Below the pieces are notes generated by a model. The model did no database searches. It was not told the DNA's origin and saw only the letters and a list, made by a program, of their open reading frames with translations. A program made the position numbers and the translations under genes. A DNA stretch of 64,000 bases from Gammaproteobacteria bacterium (GTDB taxonomy: Bacteria > Pseudomonadota > Gammaproteobacteria > Pseudomonadales > Ketobacteraceae), in NCBI GenBank assembly GCA_013178375.1, contig JABLXQ010000006.1, positions 1 through 64,000 on the forward strand, written 5' to 3'. This document shows positions 17,351 to 25,812 of this stretch, piece by piece. Every line of letters starts with the position of its first letter. Within the stretch, counting starts at the first letter, position 1.

Positions 17351-18457
17351 ATGCGTTTTATCAAGTCGGCAGCGATTACGCTTGCCACAGCAGCCTTGTG
17401 TGCGTGCAACTTGAAAGTCGTCAACTCGGGTGGGGGCTCGGTCGCCTCGGAATCAGGCACGATCAACTGTGGCGCCATCTGCACGGTCTCGCATAATGGC
17501 ACTACAGCGGTAACCGAAGTGTTGACCGCAACGCCTGATGCGGCTGAGGGTTACCGTTTCGACCGCTGGACTGGACCTTGCCTGGAAGCGGACCTGACAC
17601 AGCCTATCTGTTCCGTTTCCGTCAGTGCATACAGCGGCAACAAAACCGTTCAGGCCTTGTTTTCCAAATCGGCCGGTTATGAAGTTGGTTCATTCCATGC
17701 CGAATATTTTAATAAGGGTGTCTATGTTGCCAGTGCCGAGGTTCAGTGGCCGGCGATTAATTACATTTATAGTGATTTCCATGGCATCAAATCCGAGGAT
17801 TTCGGTGCGGTGTGGACCGGTACCATTGAAGTCTTTGAGGATTCCAAAGCTATTGACCTGAATTTTGACGTGTCCTGGTCGGATGTGGCCCTGACAATTG
17901 ACGGTTTCAGTGTTGCAGCCTGGTCCAATGACACTAAAACCATCCGCCGCACGTTTGCCAAAGGCGTTCATGATATTCGCATTGAATACAACAATAACTG
18001 GCATACCACCGGCTTCAACGTGTCGTTTTCGGATAACCCGGAATACAACTCATCGGAATTGGCCCAGTTGATCGGCATTGGTTTCCCCAATGATGTGAAA
18101 GTGGTGTACCTGGGAGGATATGAGTCCGGCCATCTGCATAACGATGTGGTGGTGTCGCTGGCCGGTGTCACAGGCCGTGTGTTCCTGTTTCTGGCGACCT
18201 ACAATGCCGCAAACTGGATTATTGAGAACCCGGACAATGTGGAGATCGTGGGTGTCGGCTACAACTCCTATGATCCGGAATCGTCAATAGTGGTTGCAGA
18301 AGGTGTGAAGACTTATGAAATCACGAATCTGCCGTACTCCTATGATTCAGTTAGCAATGCCAACCAGGTCATCGCCGGAATTATTGGTCGTTCCTCGAAT
18401 CATTCTTTTGCGGCGTACACGCTCAACAGGATTGAATTGGGTGGGATTTCCAATTGA
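17351..18457 (+). CDS. Lipoprotein with divergent InlB-type repeat
   Basis: This 368-residue protein is predicted to be a lipoprotein. The signal peptide ends ALCAC, with Cys19 lipidated; the ATG at 17351 is preferred over an upstream start because it opens directly into this signal. Residues about 25-105 form a divergent InlB B-repeat, with GGGSVASESG, paired Cys, and GYRFDRWTG followed by a strand ending TVQALFSK. After it, a block beginning FHAEYFNKGVYVASAEVQW resembles a PA14/GLEYA-like beta domain that could bind carbohydrate. The C-terminal third is beta-rich and unrecognised. A surface adhesion or ligand-binding role is plausible. Base composition is somewhat AT-rich, hinting at transfer. 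Confidence 0.75.
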   Translation: MRFIKSAAITLATAALCACNLKVVNSGGGSVASESGTINCGAICTVSHNGTTAVTEVLTATPDAAEGYRFDRWTGPCLEADLTQPICSVSVSAYSGNKTVQALFSKSAGYEVGSFHAEYFNKGVYVASAEVQWPAINYIYSDFHGIKSEDFGAVWTGTIEVFEDSKAIDLNFDVSWSDVALTIDGFSVAAWSNDTKTIRRTFAKGVHDIRIEYNNNWHTTGFNVSFSDNPEYNSSELAQLIGIGFPNDVKVVYLGGYESGHLHNDVVVSLAGVTGRVFLFLATYNAANWIIENPDNVEIVGVGYNSYDPESSIVVAEGVKTYEITNLPYSYDSVSNANQVIAGIIGRSSNHSFAAYTLNRIELGGISN

Positions 18458-18504
18458 GTCTCTGACGCACAGTGATCACGGCTATTGAGCCGGGTCGTCT
18501 GTAC

Positions 18505-18540
18505 AGGAGCCCGCCGCGGATCTGGCGGGTTCCTTTCGTT
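18505..18540 (+). terminator. Intrinsic terminator after the InlB-repeat lipoprotein
   Basis: An 11-bp stem (18505-18515 with 18524-18534, one G-U pair) with an eight-base loop is followed by TTCGTT. It lies between two convergent genes and could serve the plus-strand transcript. The T-tract is weak. Confidence 0.55.
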
Positions 18541-18595
18541 GCCTGTGCTGTGGGTTCGTGGTATCGAGTGATATCGTGGTTGCGAATATCCAGCA

Positions 18596-19531
18596 CTACT
18601 CCGCAATGCCAGTCACCGGCATCCTCAACCCCCGCTCCGCATCAAACTCCATCTGCTTTAGCCGTCCCAGAAACCACTTCAGTCCCTTGCCAGCATTGTC
18701 TTTCCGCCAAGCCACCGACACCTCCACCGGTGGCCTTGGCGGTGCATCCAGCGTCAGGATTTTCAAGCGGCCTTCCGCCAGCTGCTTCGCTATCCGGTGA
18801 CGCGGCAGATAACCAATTCCCAACCCTTTGCACTGCGCTTCAATTTTGTGTTCGATGGTGGGGACCAGAATGCGGCTGCGTCCATCCAGCAGGCCCTGCG
18901 AGCGTACCGGCAGATGTCGCGAGCTGTCGGCGGCGATCACCGTGGGATAGTCGAGGATCGCGCTGGCGGGCAATGGTTGTGGCAGTTGTGTCAGTGGATG
19001 GTCGGCGGCCACGGCAAATTCAAATACCGCGTGCCCCAGTGCATGCACGCCGAATCCCTGTGCCGGCGCAGCGCCTTCCGCACCGATCACCAGATCGCAG
19101 CGATTGTCGTTGAGCGCGTCCCAGGTACCGCCGAGCACTTCTTCGCTGAAGCGGATTTCCGTTTTGGGGCACACGCGGTGAAAGGCGCCGATCAGGTCAT
19201 ACACGGCGCCAGCATTGAGCAGGCTGTCCATGCAGATCCGCAGTTCCGTTTCCCAGCCGTCGGCGGCCTGTTGCGCGAGGGCGGTCAGTTCGTCGGTGGC
19301 TTTCAGGATCTTGCGTCCCTGCTCCAGCACCAGGCGGCCCACCGGGGTCAGCGCGGCCTTGCGCCGGGTACGGTCGAACAGCTCGACGCCCAGGTCCTCC
19401 TCCAATTTGCTGATGGTGTAGGACACCGCCGACGGCACCCGGAACAGTTCGTCGGCTGCGGCCGCAAAGCTCTGGCGGCGCTCGATGGCGTCCAGCGTTC
19501 GCAGGGCATCCAGGGTGATGGGCGAGATCAT
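18596..19531 (-). CDS. LysR-family transcriptional regulator
   Basis: This 311-residue protein has the standard LysR length and layout. The N-terminal winged helix-turn-helix spans residues about 7-65, with FAAAADELFRVPSAVSYTI and IRKLEEDLG-like spacing. A periplasmic-binding-protein-like effector domain follows. It is divergent from the pirin gene across 112 bp, the classic arrangement for a LysR protein controlling its neighbour and itself. A palindrome at 19542-19562 lies just upstream of its own start and is a likely binding site. The effector is unknown. Confidence 0.93.
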   Translation of the reverse strand: MISPITLDALRTLDAIERRQSFAAAADELFRVPSAVSYTISKLEEDLGVELFDRTRRKAALTPVGRLVLEQGRKILKATDELTALAQQAADGWETELRICMDSLLNAGAVYDLIGAFHRVCPKTEIRFSEEVLGGTWDALNDNRCDLVIGAEGAAPAQGFGVHALGHAVFEFAVAADHPLTQLPQPLPASAILDYPTVIAADSSRHLPVRSQGLLDGRSRILVPTIEHKIEAQCKGLGIGYLPRHRIAKQLAEGRLKILTLDAPPRPPVEVSVAWRKDNAGKGLKWFLGRLKQMEFDAERGLRMPVTGIAE

Positions 19532-19541
19532 GGTTCAAATA

Positions 19542-19562
19542 TTTTGACCATAAAGATCAAAA
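19542..19562. promoter_or_regulatory. Candidate LysR operator
   Basis: TTTTGA (19542-19547) and TCAAAA (19557-19562) form a perfect 6-bp inverted repeat with a 9-base spacer. It contains the T-N11-A pattern of LysR-type operators and lies in the divergent lysR-pirin promoter region. It starts 11 bases from the regulator's start codon, fitting autoregulation. Confidence 0.55.
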
Positions 19563-19643
19563 AGCTCCGCTATTTAATGGTTGGTGCTGAAATTATAGTG
19601 ATTACGTCAATCAAATACACTGATTTATAACCAGGAGACTCTC

Positions 19644-20336
19644 ATGATCACAATACGGCGCGGAAACGAGCGGGGCCATGCCCGCCATGGCTGGCTGGAT
19701 TCCCATCACACGTTTTCATTTGCGGATTATTACGATGAAAAATTCATGGGCTTTTCCGACCTGCGCGTTATCAACGATGACTGGGTTGTGGGCGGCGCCG
19801 GTTTTGGCACCCATCCCCATCGCGATATGGAAATCATCAGCTATGTGCTCGAAGGCAGCATCGAACACAAGGACAGCATGGGCATGCATGAGCGGCTGAA
19901 GGCGGGCGAAGTGCAGGTGATGAGCGCGGGAACCGGTGTGCGTCACAGCGAATACAACGGCTCGGCCACGGACAGGTTGAATTTTCTGCAGATCTGGATC
20001 ATGCCCAATCAGCGCGGTGGTGAGCCCCGTTATGCGCAGAAGGATTTTTCCGGCGCCACCGGGATTACGCTGGTGGTGTCGCCGGATGGTCGCAACGGTT
20101 CGCTGCCGATTCGTCAGGACGCCGCCATCCACCGGATCAAGCTTGCGCAGGAAAGTGCGGAGTTCAAAACTGCGCCGGCCCGTGTCTACTATCTTCAGGT
20201 GGCACGTGGTGTGTTGACTGTGAATGGCGCCGAGCTGTCGGCGGGCGATGGCGCCTTCATCAAGGATGAAGCCAGTCTGCAGTTAAGCACTGAGCAACAG
20301 GCAGAAGCGTTGTTGATGGATTTGCGAGCGGATTGA
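19644..20336 (+). CDS. Pirin family protein (quercetin-dioxygenase-like bicupin)
   Basis: This 230-residue protein matches the short bacterial pirins such as YhhW/YhaK. The metal ligand set His57, His59, His101 and Glu103 is present (HPHRDME and HSEYN), as in pirins with quercetin 2,3-dioxygenase activity. The second cupin is degenerate, as usual. AGGAGA precedes the ATG. It is divergent from a LysR gene that probably controls it. A role in oxidising flavonoid-like or other aromatic electrophiles is possible, but the physiological substrate of bacterial pirins is generally unknown. Confidence 0.93.
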   Translation: MITIRRGNERGHARHGWLDSHHTFSFADYYDEKFMGFSDLRVINDDWVVGGAGFGTHPHRDMEIISYVLEGSIEHKDSMGMHERLKAGEVQVMSAGTGVRHSEYNGSATDRLNFLQIWIMPNQRGGEPRYAQKDFSGATGITLVVSPDGRNGSLPIRQDAAIHRIKLAQESAEFKTAPARVYYLQVARGVLTVNGAELSAGDGAFIKDEASLQLSTEQQAEALLMDLRAD

Positions 20337-20344
20337 GGCGACCA

Positions 20345-20381
20345 CGCTGGCGATGCTGCATTGTGTTTTTTTTCGCCAGCG
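20345..20381 (+). terminator. Possible terminator after the pirin gene
   Basis: Perfect arms CGCTGGCG (20345-20352) and CGCCAGCG (20374-20381) begin about nine bases after the pirin stop. The 21-base loop holds the T-run, and no T-tract follows the 3' arm, so termination is uncertain. Confidence 0.35.
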
Positions 20382-20516
20382 TCCCGCTGTAACCCTGCCT
20401 GCCTGCGCAGCGTATTGTGGTGTAGCGTACAGACGGAAGCAGTGTGGTTATATTGAATGTTGGAGGATTGGAATAAGTCCATTAGGGCAATTTTGCGGCG
20501 TTAGCAGGTAATTCAA

Positions 20517-22574
20517 GTGGAATTGAACATACCCGGTTACACCGTCATTCGAGAGATATCCAAAGGGGGCATGGCAACGATTTATCTTGCCACCCAGCAC
20601 AGCCTGGCGCGCCAGGTAGCGTTGAAGATTATGTCGCCGCAACTGGCGGGCGACCCCGTTTTCGGTGAGCGCTTTTTGCAGGAAGCCAAAATCACCGGCA
20701 GCATGCATCATCACAATGTTGTTCCTGTTCACGATGTCGGTCACTTTCAGGATTGCCATTACCTGTCCATGGAATTCCTGCCGGATGGCGATCTCAAACG
20801 ACGGATCAGAGCGGGAATTGATCCCGATCTGGGGCTCAGGGTCATCTATCAGGTGCTTGATGCCCTGGCTCACGTGCATTCAAAATCCTATATTCACCGG
20901 GATATAAAACCGGGCAATATTTTATTCCGTGATGACCAGACAGCGGTGCTTACCGATTTCGGCATTGCCAAGCTGATCGATTCCGCCAGCGTGGATATGA
21001 CCTCCAGTGGCACGATGGTGGGGTCGCCGCGCTATATGAGTCCCGAACAGGCCAAAGCGGAAAAAATCGATTTCCGCACGGACATTTATAGTCTTGGCGC
21101 AGTGCTGTATGAAGTCCTGGCCGGGCGACAGCTGTATTATGCCGAGTCGCCGATTGCTGTTGCCCTCAAGCATATTTCCGATCCCATTCCGATGTTGCCG
21201 GCCAGGTTTGCCCAGCTGCAACCTGTGCTGGAAAAAATGCTGGCCAAAAATCCCGATGATCGTTATCAAAGCGCAATTGAAGTGGCGGAGGTGCTTGAAC
21301 CTTATGTGGCTGCGCCTTGCGGGCAGTGGGTTGACATTGAACAGCTGATTCACCAGCAGAAAGCGGTTGGCGGATACAATCTGCACCCCGGATATAAAAC
21401 CAGGGGGAAGGTAGCGTTCACTGTGGTGTCGCGTCCAGCTAATGGTCTGGCCCCAGTGCAAAACGAAAAATACCGGACAGCATCAGCGCTGACGCTTATT
21501 TCTTCAGCAATCCAGTTGCCAGAAATGCAGAAGTCAGACCAATCGGCCCCGTCAGACCCGCCCAACCGGCCGGCCCCGTCAGAACTGCCAGACCCGTCAG
21601 ACCAACAGATTACAATGCAGCTACCCGTTCACCGCCGGCTGCAAAAATGGCGTTGGCGAAAAATGGGGGCTGCGTCATTGCCCGTATGGGTAATCGTTGC
21701 GTTTGCCATCTCCATGAGTCTGCGTCCTGGTGACTCGGTATCTGTCACCACAGTGTCCGCGCAACCGAATCCGGCGCCAGACGTTCCATCTCTTGACGTC
21801 GACGTACGGACAGTACAGAAAGCAGTGGCTCCGCCCCAGCAGCTGGTGGAAATCCCGGATGCTGGCTCCAAAACATCGACGCTGCCGCAACTGCCAGTCC
21901 CGCCCGAAACGGCAGCGGATACTGTTGCCCGTCTGTTGGCGCAGGCAAATGTCGCCATGCTTCAATACAGGCTGACTCTGCCGGTGCGAGCAAACGCCTA
22001 TGAAAAATTCATGGAAGTGCTGAAAATTGATCCGGCCAATCAGGCTGCAAGCGATGGAATCAATGCCATTGCAGGAAAATATCTGGCGCTGGCTGGTTCG
22101 GCACTGAAGAGTGAAAATGTGGAGAAGGCTCAGCAATACGTCGTTCGCGCCAGAGCGCTTGCAACCCGGCACCGGCTAAACGCAGATATTACACAACAGA
22201 TAGACGACAAGCAGACCAGTATCAACCGCATACGCTATCTTGTTGCGCAGAGAAATCTCGAAAACTGGAACAACTTGCTGCAAGATCCCGGCGCCCTGAG
22301 TGTTGAAAGTCTCACCCGCGCATACTCGGACTACATGCGCATGCGGCTGAATTTCCCTGATGACGAAAGAATTTTCACAGCCAATGCAGTCTACGCAGAT
22401 GCATTTTTTCAGTTGGGGAAAAAGCATTTCAAACTCAAAGATATGGATACCTCAAAAAGGCTGATCGCCATGGGGCTGAAGATCAATCCGCAGGACACGA
22501 AGCTGAATGACCTGGATGATCGCTGGAAACGAAGACAGCAGGGTAACGAAAGTTTTTTTGATATTTTTTATTGA
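20517..22574 (+). CDS. Membrane Ser/Thr protein kinase (Hanks-type)
   Basis: This 685-residue protein starts with GTG. The kinase domain covers residues about 8-275, with ISKGGMAT glycine loop, VALK Lys37, catalytic HRDIKPGN at 127-134, DFG at 147-149 and SPE at 175-177, all intact, so it should be active. A Pro/Ser-rich linker (residues about 335-370, made of short PSDP-like repeats) leads to one membrane helix near 385-403. The C-terminal 280 residues lie outside the membrane and are helical, TPR-like. The layout is that of PknB-like bacterial sensor kinases. No phosphatase or FHA gene is adjacent, so its substrates are unknown. The GTG start is supported by AGCAGG a few bases upstream. Confidence 0.92.
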   Translation: MELNIPGYTVIREISKGGMATIYLATQHSLARQVALKIMSPQLAGDPVFGERFLQEAKITGSMHHHNVVPVHDVGHFQDCHYLSMEFLPDGDLKRRIRAGIDPDLGLRVIYQVLDALAHVHSKSYIHRDIKPGNILFRDDQTAVLTDFGIAKLIDSASVDMTSSGTMVGSPRYMSPEQAKAEKIDFRTDIYSLGAVLYEVLAGRQLYYAESPIAVALKHISDPIPMLPARFAQLQPVLEKMLAKNPDDRYQSAIEVAEVLEPYVAAPCGQWVDIEQLIHQQKAVGGYNLHPGYKTRGKVAFTVVSRPANGLAPVQNEKYRTASALTLISSAIQLPEMQKSDQSAPSDPPNRPAPSELPDPSDQQITMQLPVHRRLQKWRWRKMGAASLPVWVIVAFAISMSLRPGDSVSVTTVSAQPNPAPDVPSLDVDVRTVQKAVAPPQQLVEIPDAGSKTSTLPQLPVPPETAADTVARLLAQANVAMLQYRLTLPVRANAYEKFMEVLKIDPANQAASDGINAIAGKYLALAGSALKSENVEKAQQYVVRARALATRHRLNADITQQIDDKQTSINRIRYLVAQRNLENWNNLLQDPGALSVESLTRAYSDYMRMRLNFPDDERIFTANAVYADAFFQLGKKHFKLKDMDTSKRLIAMGLKINPQDTKLNDLDDRWKRRQQGNESFFDIFY

Positions 22575-22769
22575 GGCTGGCTATCTGATGGCAGTCGTCG
22601 AGGTGGGGTGAAACATCCTGCAGAAAATGTTCGTGAAAACCAAAACGGTTGTTCGGGTTGAATAAACCGGATGTCGGGCTCATGGAATGGCCTGAGCATG
22701 CCGCGTATACTGACGTCAGTCTTTGACGCATATCAACCCCGTTCTGGCAGGCTTCACGAGCGATAACCT

Positions 22770-23345
22770 ATGCCCAAGCACGCATTAAACGCCCTTCCCC
22801 GCGCCAACCTTCAGCATATCGACAGTATTCTGTCTGAGTGGAAGCCGGTGATCGGCAGTGACTACGAGGGTTACCGCAATCACGTTGTTCGCATGGTGAC
22901 GTTTTGCCTGATGTTGCGGCGCGCTTCGGTGCAGGACAGCAGCGAAGAGGATCAGCGCAAGATCGAGATCGCCGGTTGCTTTCACGATATTGGCCTGTGG
23001 ACAGGCAACTCGCTGGATTATCTGCTGCCCTCATTGCCACCCGCTCGCCGATATCTGTCCGCTCAGGGTCTGGATGCATGGGCCGACGAAATCGAAAGCA
23101 TGATTCTGCTGCATCACAAGGTGACGTCGGTGCAGGCAGGCGTGTCACCGCTGGTGGAATTGTTCCGGCAGGGGGATCTGGTGGATTTCTCGCTGGGGTC
23201 AGTCCGGTTTGGTCTGCCGGGGAAAGTCGTGCGCAAGGTGCAGGCGATTTTTCCCAACGCGGGTTTTCACAAAATGCTGGCCCGCCGCTCTGCTCGCTGG
23301 GTGGTGCAGCATCCGTTGAATCCGCTGCCAATGCTGAAGTGGTGA
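22770..23345 (+). CDS. HD-domain hydrolase
   Basis: This 191-residue protein carries the HD signature: His38, His72-Asp73 (CFHDIGLW) and HH at 115-116. This is a metal-dependent phosphohydrolase set. Proteins of this size act on nucleotides or small phosphorylated metabolites; none can be named. There is no REC or other sensory domain, so it is not a response-regulator phosphodiesterase. The protein is soluble and basic at the C-terminus. It converges on metX with a 40-bp gap. Confidence 0.85.
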   Translation: MPKHALNALPRANLQHIDSILSEWKPVIGSDYEGYRNHVVRMVTFCLMLRRASVQDSSEEDQRKIEIAGCFHDIGLWTGNSLDYLLPSLPPARRYLSAQGLDAWADEIESMILLHHKVTSVQAGVSPLVELFRQGDLVDFSLGSVRFGLPGKVVRKVQAIFPNAGFHKMLARRSARWVVQHPLNPLPMLKW

Positions 23346-23385
23346 TGAAGCAAAAGGCAGCTCAGTCAGCAGTGCGGTACTTTGC

Positions 23386-24531
23386 TTAATTCTCCTCCAC
23401 CTCAATCGCATTCATATATGCCCTGAACATGCTGATGTAGCGCGGCACGTCCAGCAGGAAGGAATCATGCCCCTGCGGGCAGTCGATATCCGCGTAACTC
23501 ACGCTCTTCTTGGCCGCCAGCAGCGCGGTGACGATTTCTTCGGACCGTTCCGGTGAAAACCGCCAGTCGGTGGTGAAGGACATGATCATGAAATTGGCTT
23601 TGGCCTGGCGCAGTGCTTCGGCCAGATCGTCATTGAAATCCGCTGCCGGGTCGAAATAATCCAGCGCCCGCGTCATCAGCAGGTAGGTGTTGGCGTCGAA
23701 GTTTTTCGAGAACACCTCGCCCTGGTAATTCAGATAACTCTCTACCTGGAATTCCACGTCGAAATCAAAACTGATCGAGCCGTCGCGCAGTTCACGGCCG
23801 AATTTTTCCCGCATTGCCGCGTCCGACAGGTAGGTGATGTGGCCCAGCATGCGCGCCAGGATCAGGCCGGTTTTCGGGTAGGTGTTTTTCTCGTAGAAGT
23901 GGCCGCCGTGAAAATCCGGGTCCAGCAGGATGGCCTTGCGGGCAATTTCGTTGAAGGCGATGTTCTGCGCCGACAGTTTGGGCGCGGCGGCGATGACCAC
24001 CGCGTTGCGCACGCAGTCGGGGAAGTCGATGCTCCACTGCATGGCCTGCATGCCGCCCAGGCTGCCGCCCACTACCGCCGCCCATTGCTTAATGCCGAGG
24101 AAATCCATCAGTGCCTTCTGGCTGATCACCCAGTCTTTCACGGTGACGATGGGGAAGTCGGGGCCGTAGGGTTTGCCGGTTTCGGGGTTTTGGGTGCTGG
24201 GGCCGGTGCTGCCGTGGCAACCGCCCAGGTTGTTCAGGCTGACGACGAAGAAGCGGTCGGTGTCGATGGCTTTGCCGGGGCCGATGCTGGTATCCCACCA
24301 GCCGGGTTTGCTGTCGTCGGCGCTGTGATAGCCGGCGGCATGGTGATTGCCGCTGAGGGCGTGGCACACCAGCACGGCGTTGCTGCGGGCGGCATTCAGC
24401 TGGCCATAGGTTTCATAGACCAGATCGTAGCGGGGCAGGGATTTTCCGCATTGCAGGGTGATGGGGGCGTCCCAGCGGAAAGACTGGGGCTGCACGATTC
24501 CCACCGAATCCTCAGGCAACTGTTTCGGCAT
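23386..24531 (-). CDS. metX: Homoserine O-acyltransferase (MetX)
   Basis: This 381-residue protein is a full-length MetX. The nucleophile elbow GGSLGG holds Ser157, with Asp322 ([11 protein letters not shown]) and His355 (GHDSFLLD) completing the triad. It acylates homoserine for methionine synthesis. Proteobacterial MetX of the Pseudomonas type generally uses succinyl-CoA, so metXS is the likely subtype, but acetyl versus succinyl specificity cannot be settled here. The usual partner metW is not adjacent: the downstream neighbour is a convergent HD protein. Upstream I see no SAM riboswitch. Confidence 0.95.
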   Translation of the reverse strand: MPKQLPEDSVGIVQPQSFRWDAPITLQCGKSLPRYDLVYETYGQLNAARSNAVLVCHALSGNHHAAGYHSADDSKPGWWDTSIGPGKAIDTDRFFVVSLNNLGGCHGSTGPSTQNPETGKPYGPDFPIVTVKDWVISQKALMDFLGIKQWAAVVGGSLGGMQAMQWSIDFPDCVRNAVVIAAAPKLSAQNIAFNEIARKAILLDPDFHGGHFYEKNTYPKTGLILARMLGHITYLSDAAMREKFGRELRDGSISFDFDVEFQVESYLNYQGEVFSKNFDANTYLLMTRALDYFDPAADFNDDLAEALRQAKANFMIMSFTTDWRFSPERSEEIVTALLAAKKSVSYADIDCPQGHDSFLLDVPRYISMFRAYMNAIEVEEN

Positions 24532-24609
24532 CGGCGCAGGTGACTTCCGGGCAAGAGTTCAAGGTGTGCGCAGTCTATCAGAATTGGGGGGGGTGGAAAG
24601 GGTGTGAAG

Positions 24610-25044
24610 TTACTGGCTCATCACCCGTTTTACGGCCAGCAGCAGGCGGGCATCCAGCAGGGGTTTTTCGAGGAAGTCGGTGGCGCCAGCGCGCATGGCT
24701 TCCACCGCCAGGGGCACGCCGCCCCGGCAGGCGGTAATGATCGCCGGCACATTGAAACCGTGTTCCCGCAGCTGGGACAGCAGGGCAATCCCACCGTGCG
24801 GGGTGAACTCCGAGGCCATTACCAGACAGCGCGGCGGTTGTTGCAGCAGCAGGGCTTCCACCTGGCCGGCGTCCCGGGCGGACTCCACGGCAAATCCCAC
24901 CGTTTCGAACAGCACCTGCATGCTGTCGCGGACGGCCTCATCGGGCTCCGCCAGCAAAATGTCGATCCTGTGGGGGGTGGTGATCCCGGCATGGCCGGCC
25001 ACTGACTGGTCCACGAACAAGTCCTCGTTACTAAACACGCACAC
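24610..25044 (-). CDS. Degenerate receiver-domain protein (pseudo-receiver)
   Basis: This is a 144-residue stand-alone receiver of the FixJ/NtrC type. Aligned with the neighbouring FixJ, the phosphorylatable Asp59 becomes Ala77 (CLVMASEFTPHGG). The acidic pair becomes Glu33-Pro34 (LLAEPDEAVRDSM). The conserved Thr region (ITACRGGVPLAVEAMRAG) and the Lys of FLEKP remain. It therefore keeps the fold but probably cannot be phosphorylated. The gene starts with GTG, 88 bp after the fixJ stop, in the same direction. A role as a decoy or modulator of FixL-FixJ signalling is an inference; no output domain is present. Confidence 0.8.
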   Translation of the reverse strand: MCVFSNEDLFVDQSVAGHAGITTPHRIDILLAEPDEAVRDSMQVLFETVGFAVESARDAGQVEALLLQQPPRCLVMASEFTPHGGIALLSQLREHGFNVPAIITACRGGVPLAVEAMRAGATDFLEKPLLDARLLLAVKRVMSQ

Positions 25045-25132
25045 AGAGTGCGGACTTGTTCTATTTTGAAGTCAGGTGGATGACCGGGCCATACGTGCTT
25101 GTACCTAGCCGGGCCCCCTTCCTTGACGGGGA

Positions 25133-25768
25133 TCAGGAATTGGCGGAATCGGACTCGACGATCAGCATCATCCGCACCAGATCCGCCAGGGAATCGGCCT
25201 GCATTTTCTCCATGACCCGGGCGCGGTGGATCTCGACGGTGCGCTGGCTCAGTTCCAGGTCGGCGGCGATCACCTTGTTGGCCTGGCCCTGCACCACCCG
25301 GTCCAGCACTTCCCGCTCACGGGGGCTCAGCAGTTTCAGGTTGGCGCGGATGCCGTCCTGGCGGCGGCCGCCCCGGCTGCGGTTGCGATCCCAGGCCAAG
25401 GCCTCGCCGATGCGGTCCAGCAGGTCCTGGTCGCGGAAGGGCTTCTGCAGAAAGTCGAAGGCGCCGGCCTGCATGGCCTGCACCGCCATGGGCACATCGC
25501 CGTGGCCGGTAATGAAGATGACGGGAATCGGCACGCCGTTCTGTTTCAGGCGCTGTTGCAGTTCCAGCCCGCTCATGGCCGGCATGCGCACATCCAGCAC
25601 CAGACAGCCGGATTCAATCGCGGCGGCTGCTTTCAGGAATGTCAGGGGCGATTCAAAGGTCTCCACCGCATAGTCCACCGATTGCAGCAGCAGCTGGATG
25701 GAATCCCGCACGGCTTCATCGTCGTCCACCACATAGACGGTGGCGCTGGTTATTTTTGTTTCTTGCAT
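25133..25768 (-). CDS. fixJ: FixJ-family response regulator
   Basis: This 211-residue protein has a receiver with acidic cluster DDD at 15-17, phosphorylation site Asp59 (LVLDVRMP), FITGHGDVPMAV and FLQKPF. The C-terminal LuxR-type helix-turn-helix carries LSPREREVLDRVVQGQ and IAADLELSQRTVEIHR. The layout and length match FixJ. It lies 44 bp downstream of fixL in the same direction and would be phosphorylated by it. In rhizobia FixJ activates fixK; here an Anr/FNR gene is divergently placed on the other side of fixL and is the natural target candidate. Confidence 0.92.
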   Translation of the reverse strand: MQETKITSATVYVVDDDEAVRDSIQLLLQSVDYAVETFESPLTFLKAAAAIESGCLVLDVRMPAMSGLELQQRLKQNGVPIPVIFITGHGDVPMAVQAMQAGAFDFLQKPFRDQDLLDRIGEALAWDRNRSRGGRRQDGIRANLKLLSPREREVLDRVVQGQANKVIAADLELSQRTVEIHRARVMEKMQADSLADLVRMMLIVESDSANS

Positions 25769-25812
25769 GGTTGGGTCCCGGTCAAATCATCAAATCAACA
25801 GGTGCTAGGGCC

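Noticed and set aside
24532-24609. SAM-responsive riboswitch upstream of metX
   Set aside because: The 78-bp gap is too short, and I see no SAM-riboswitch-like pairing on the minus strand.
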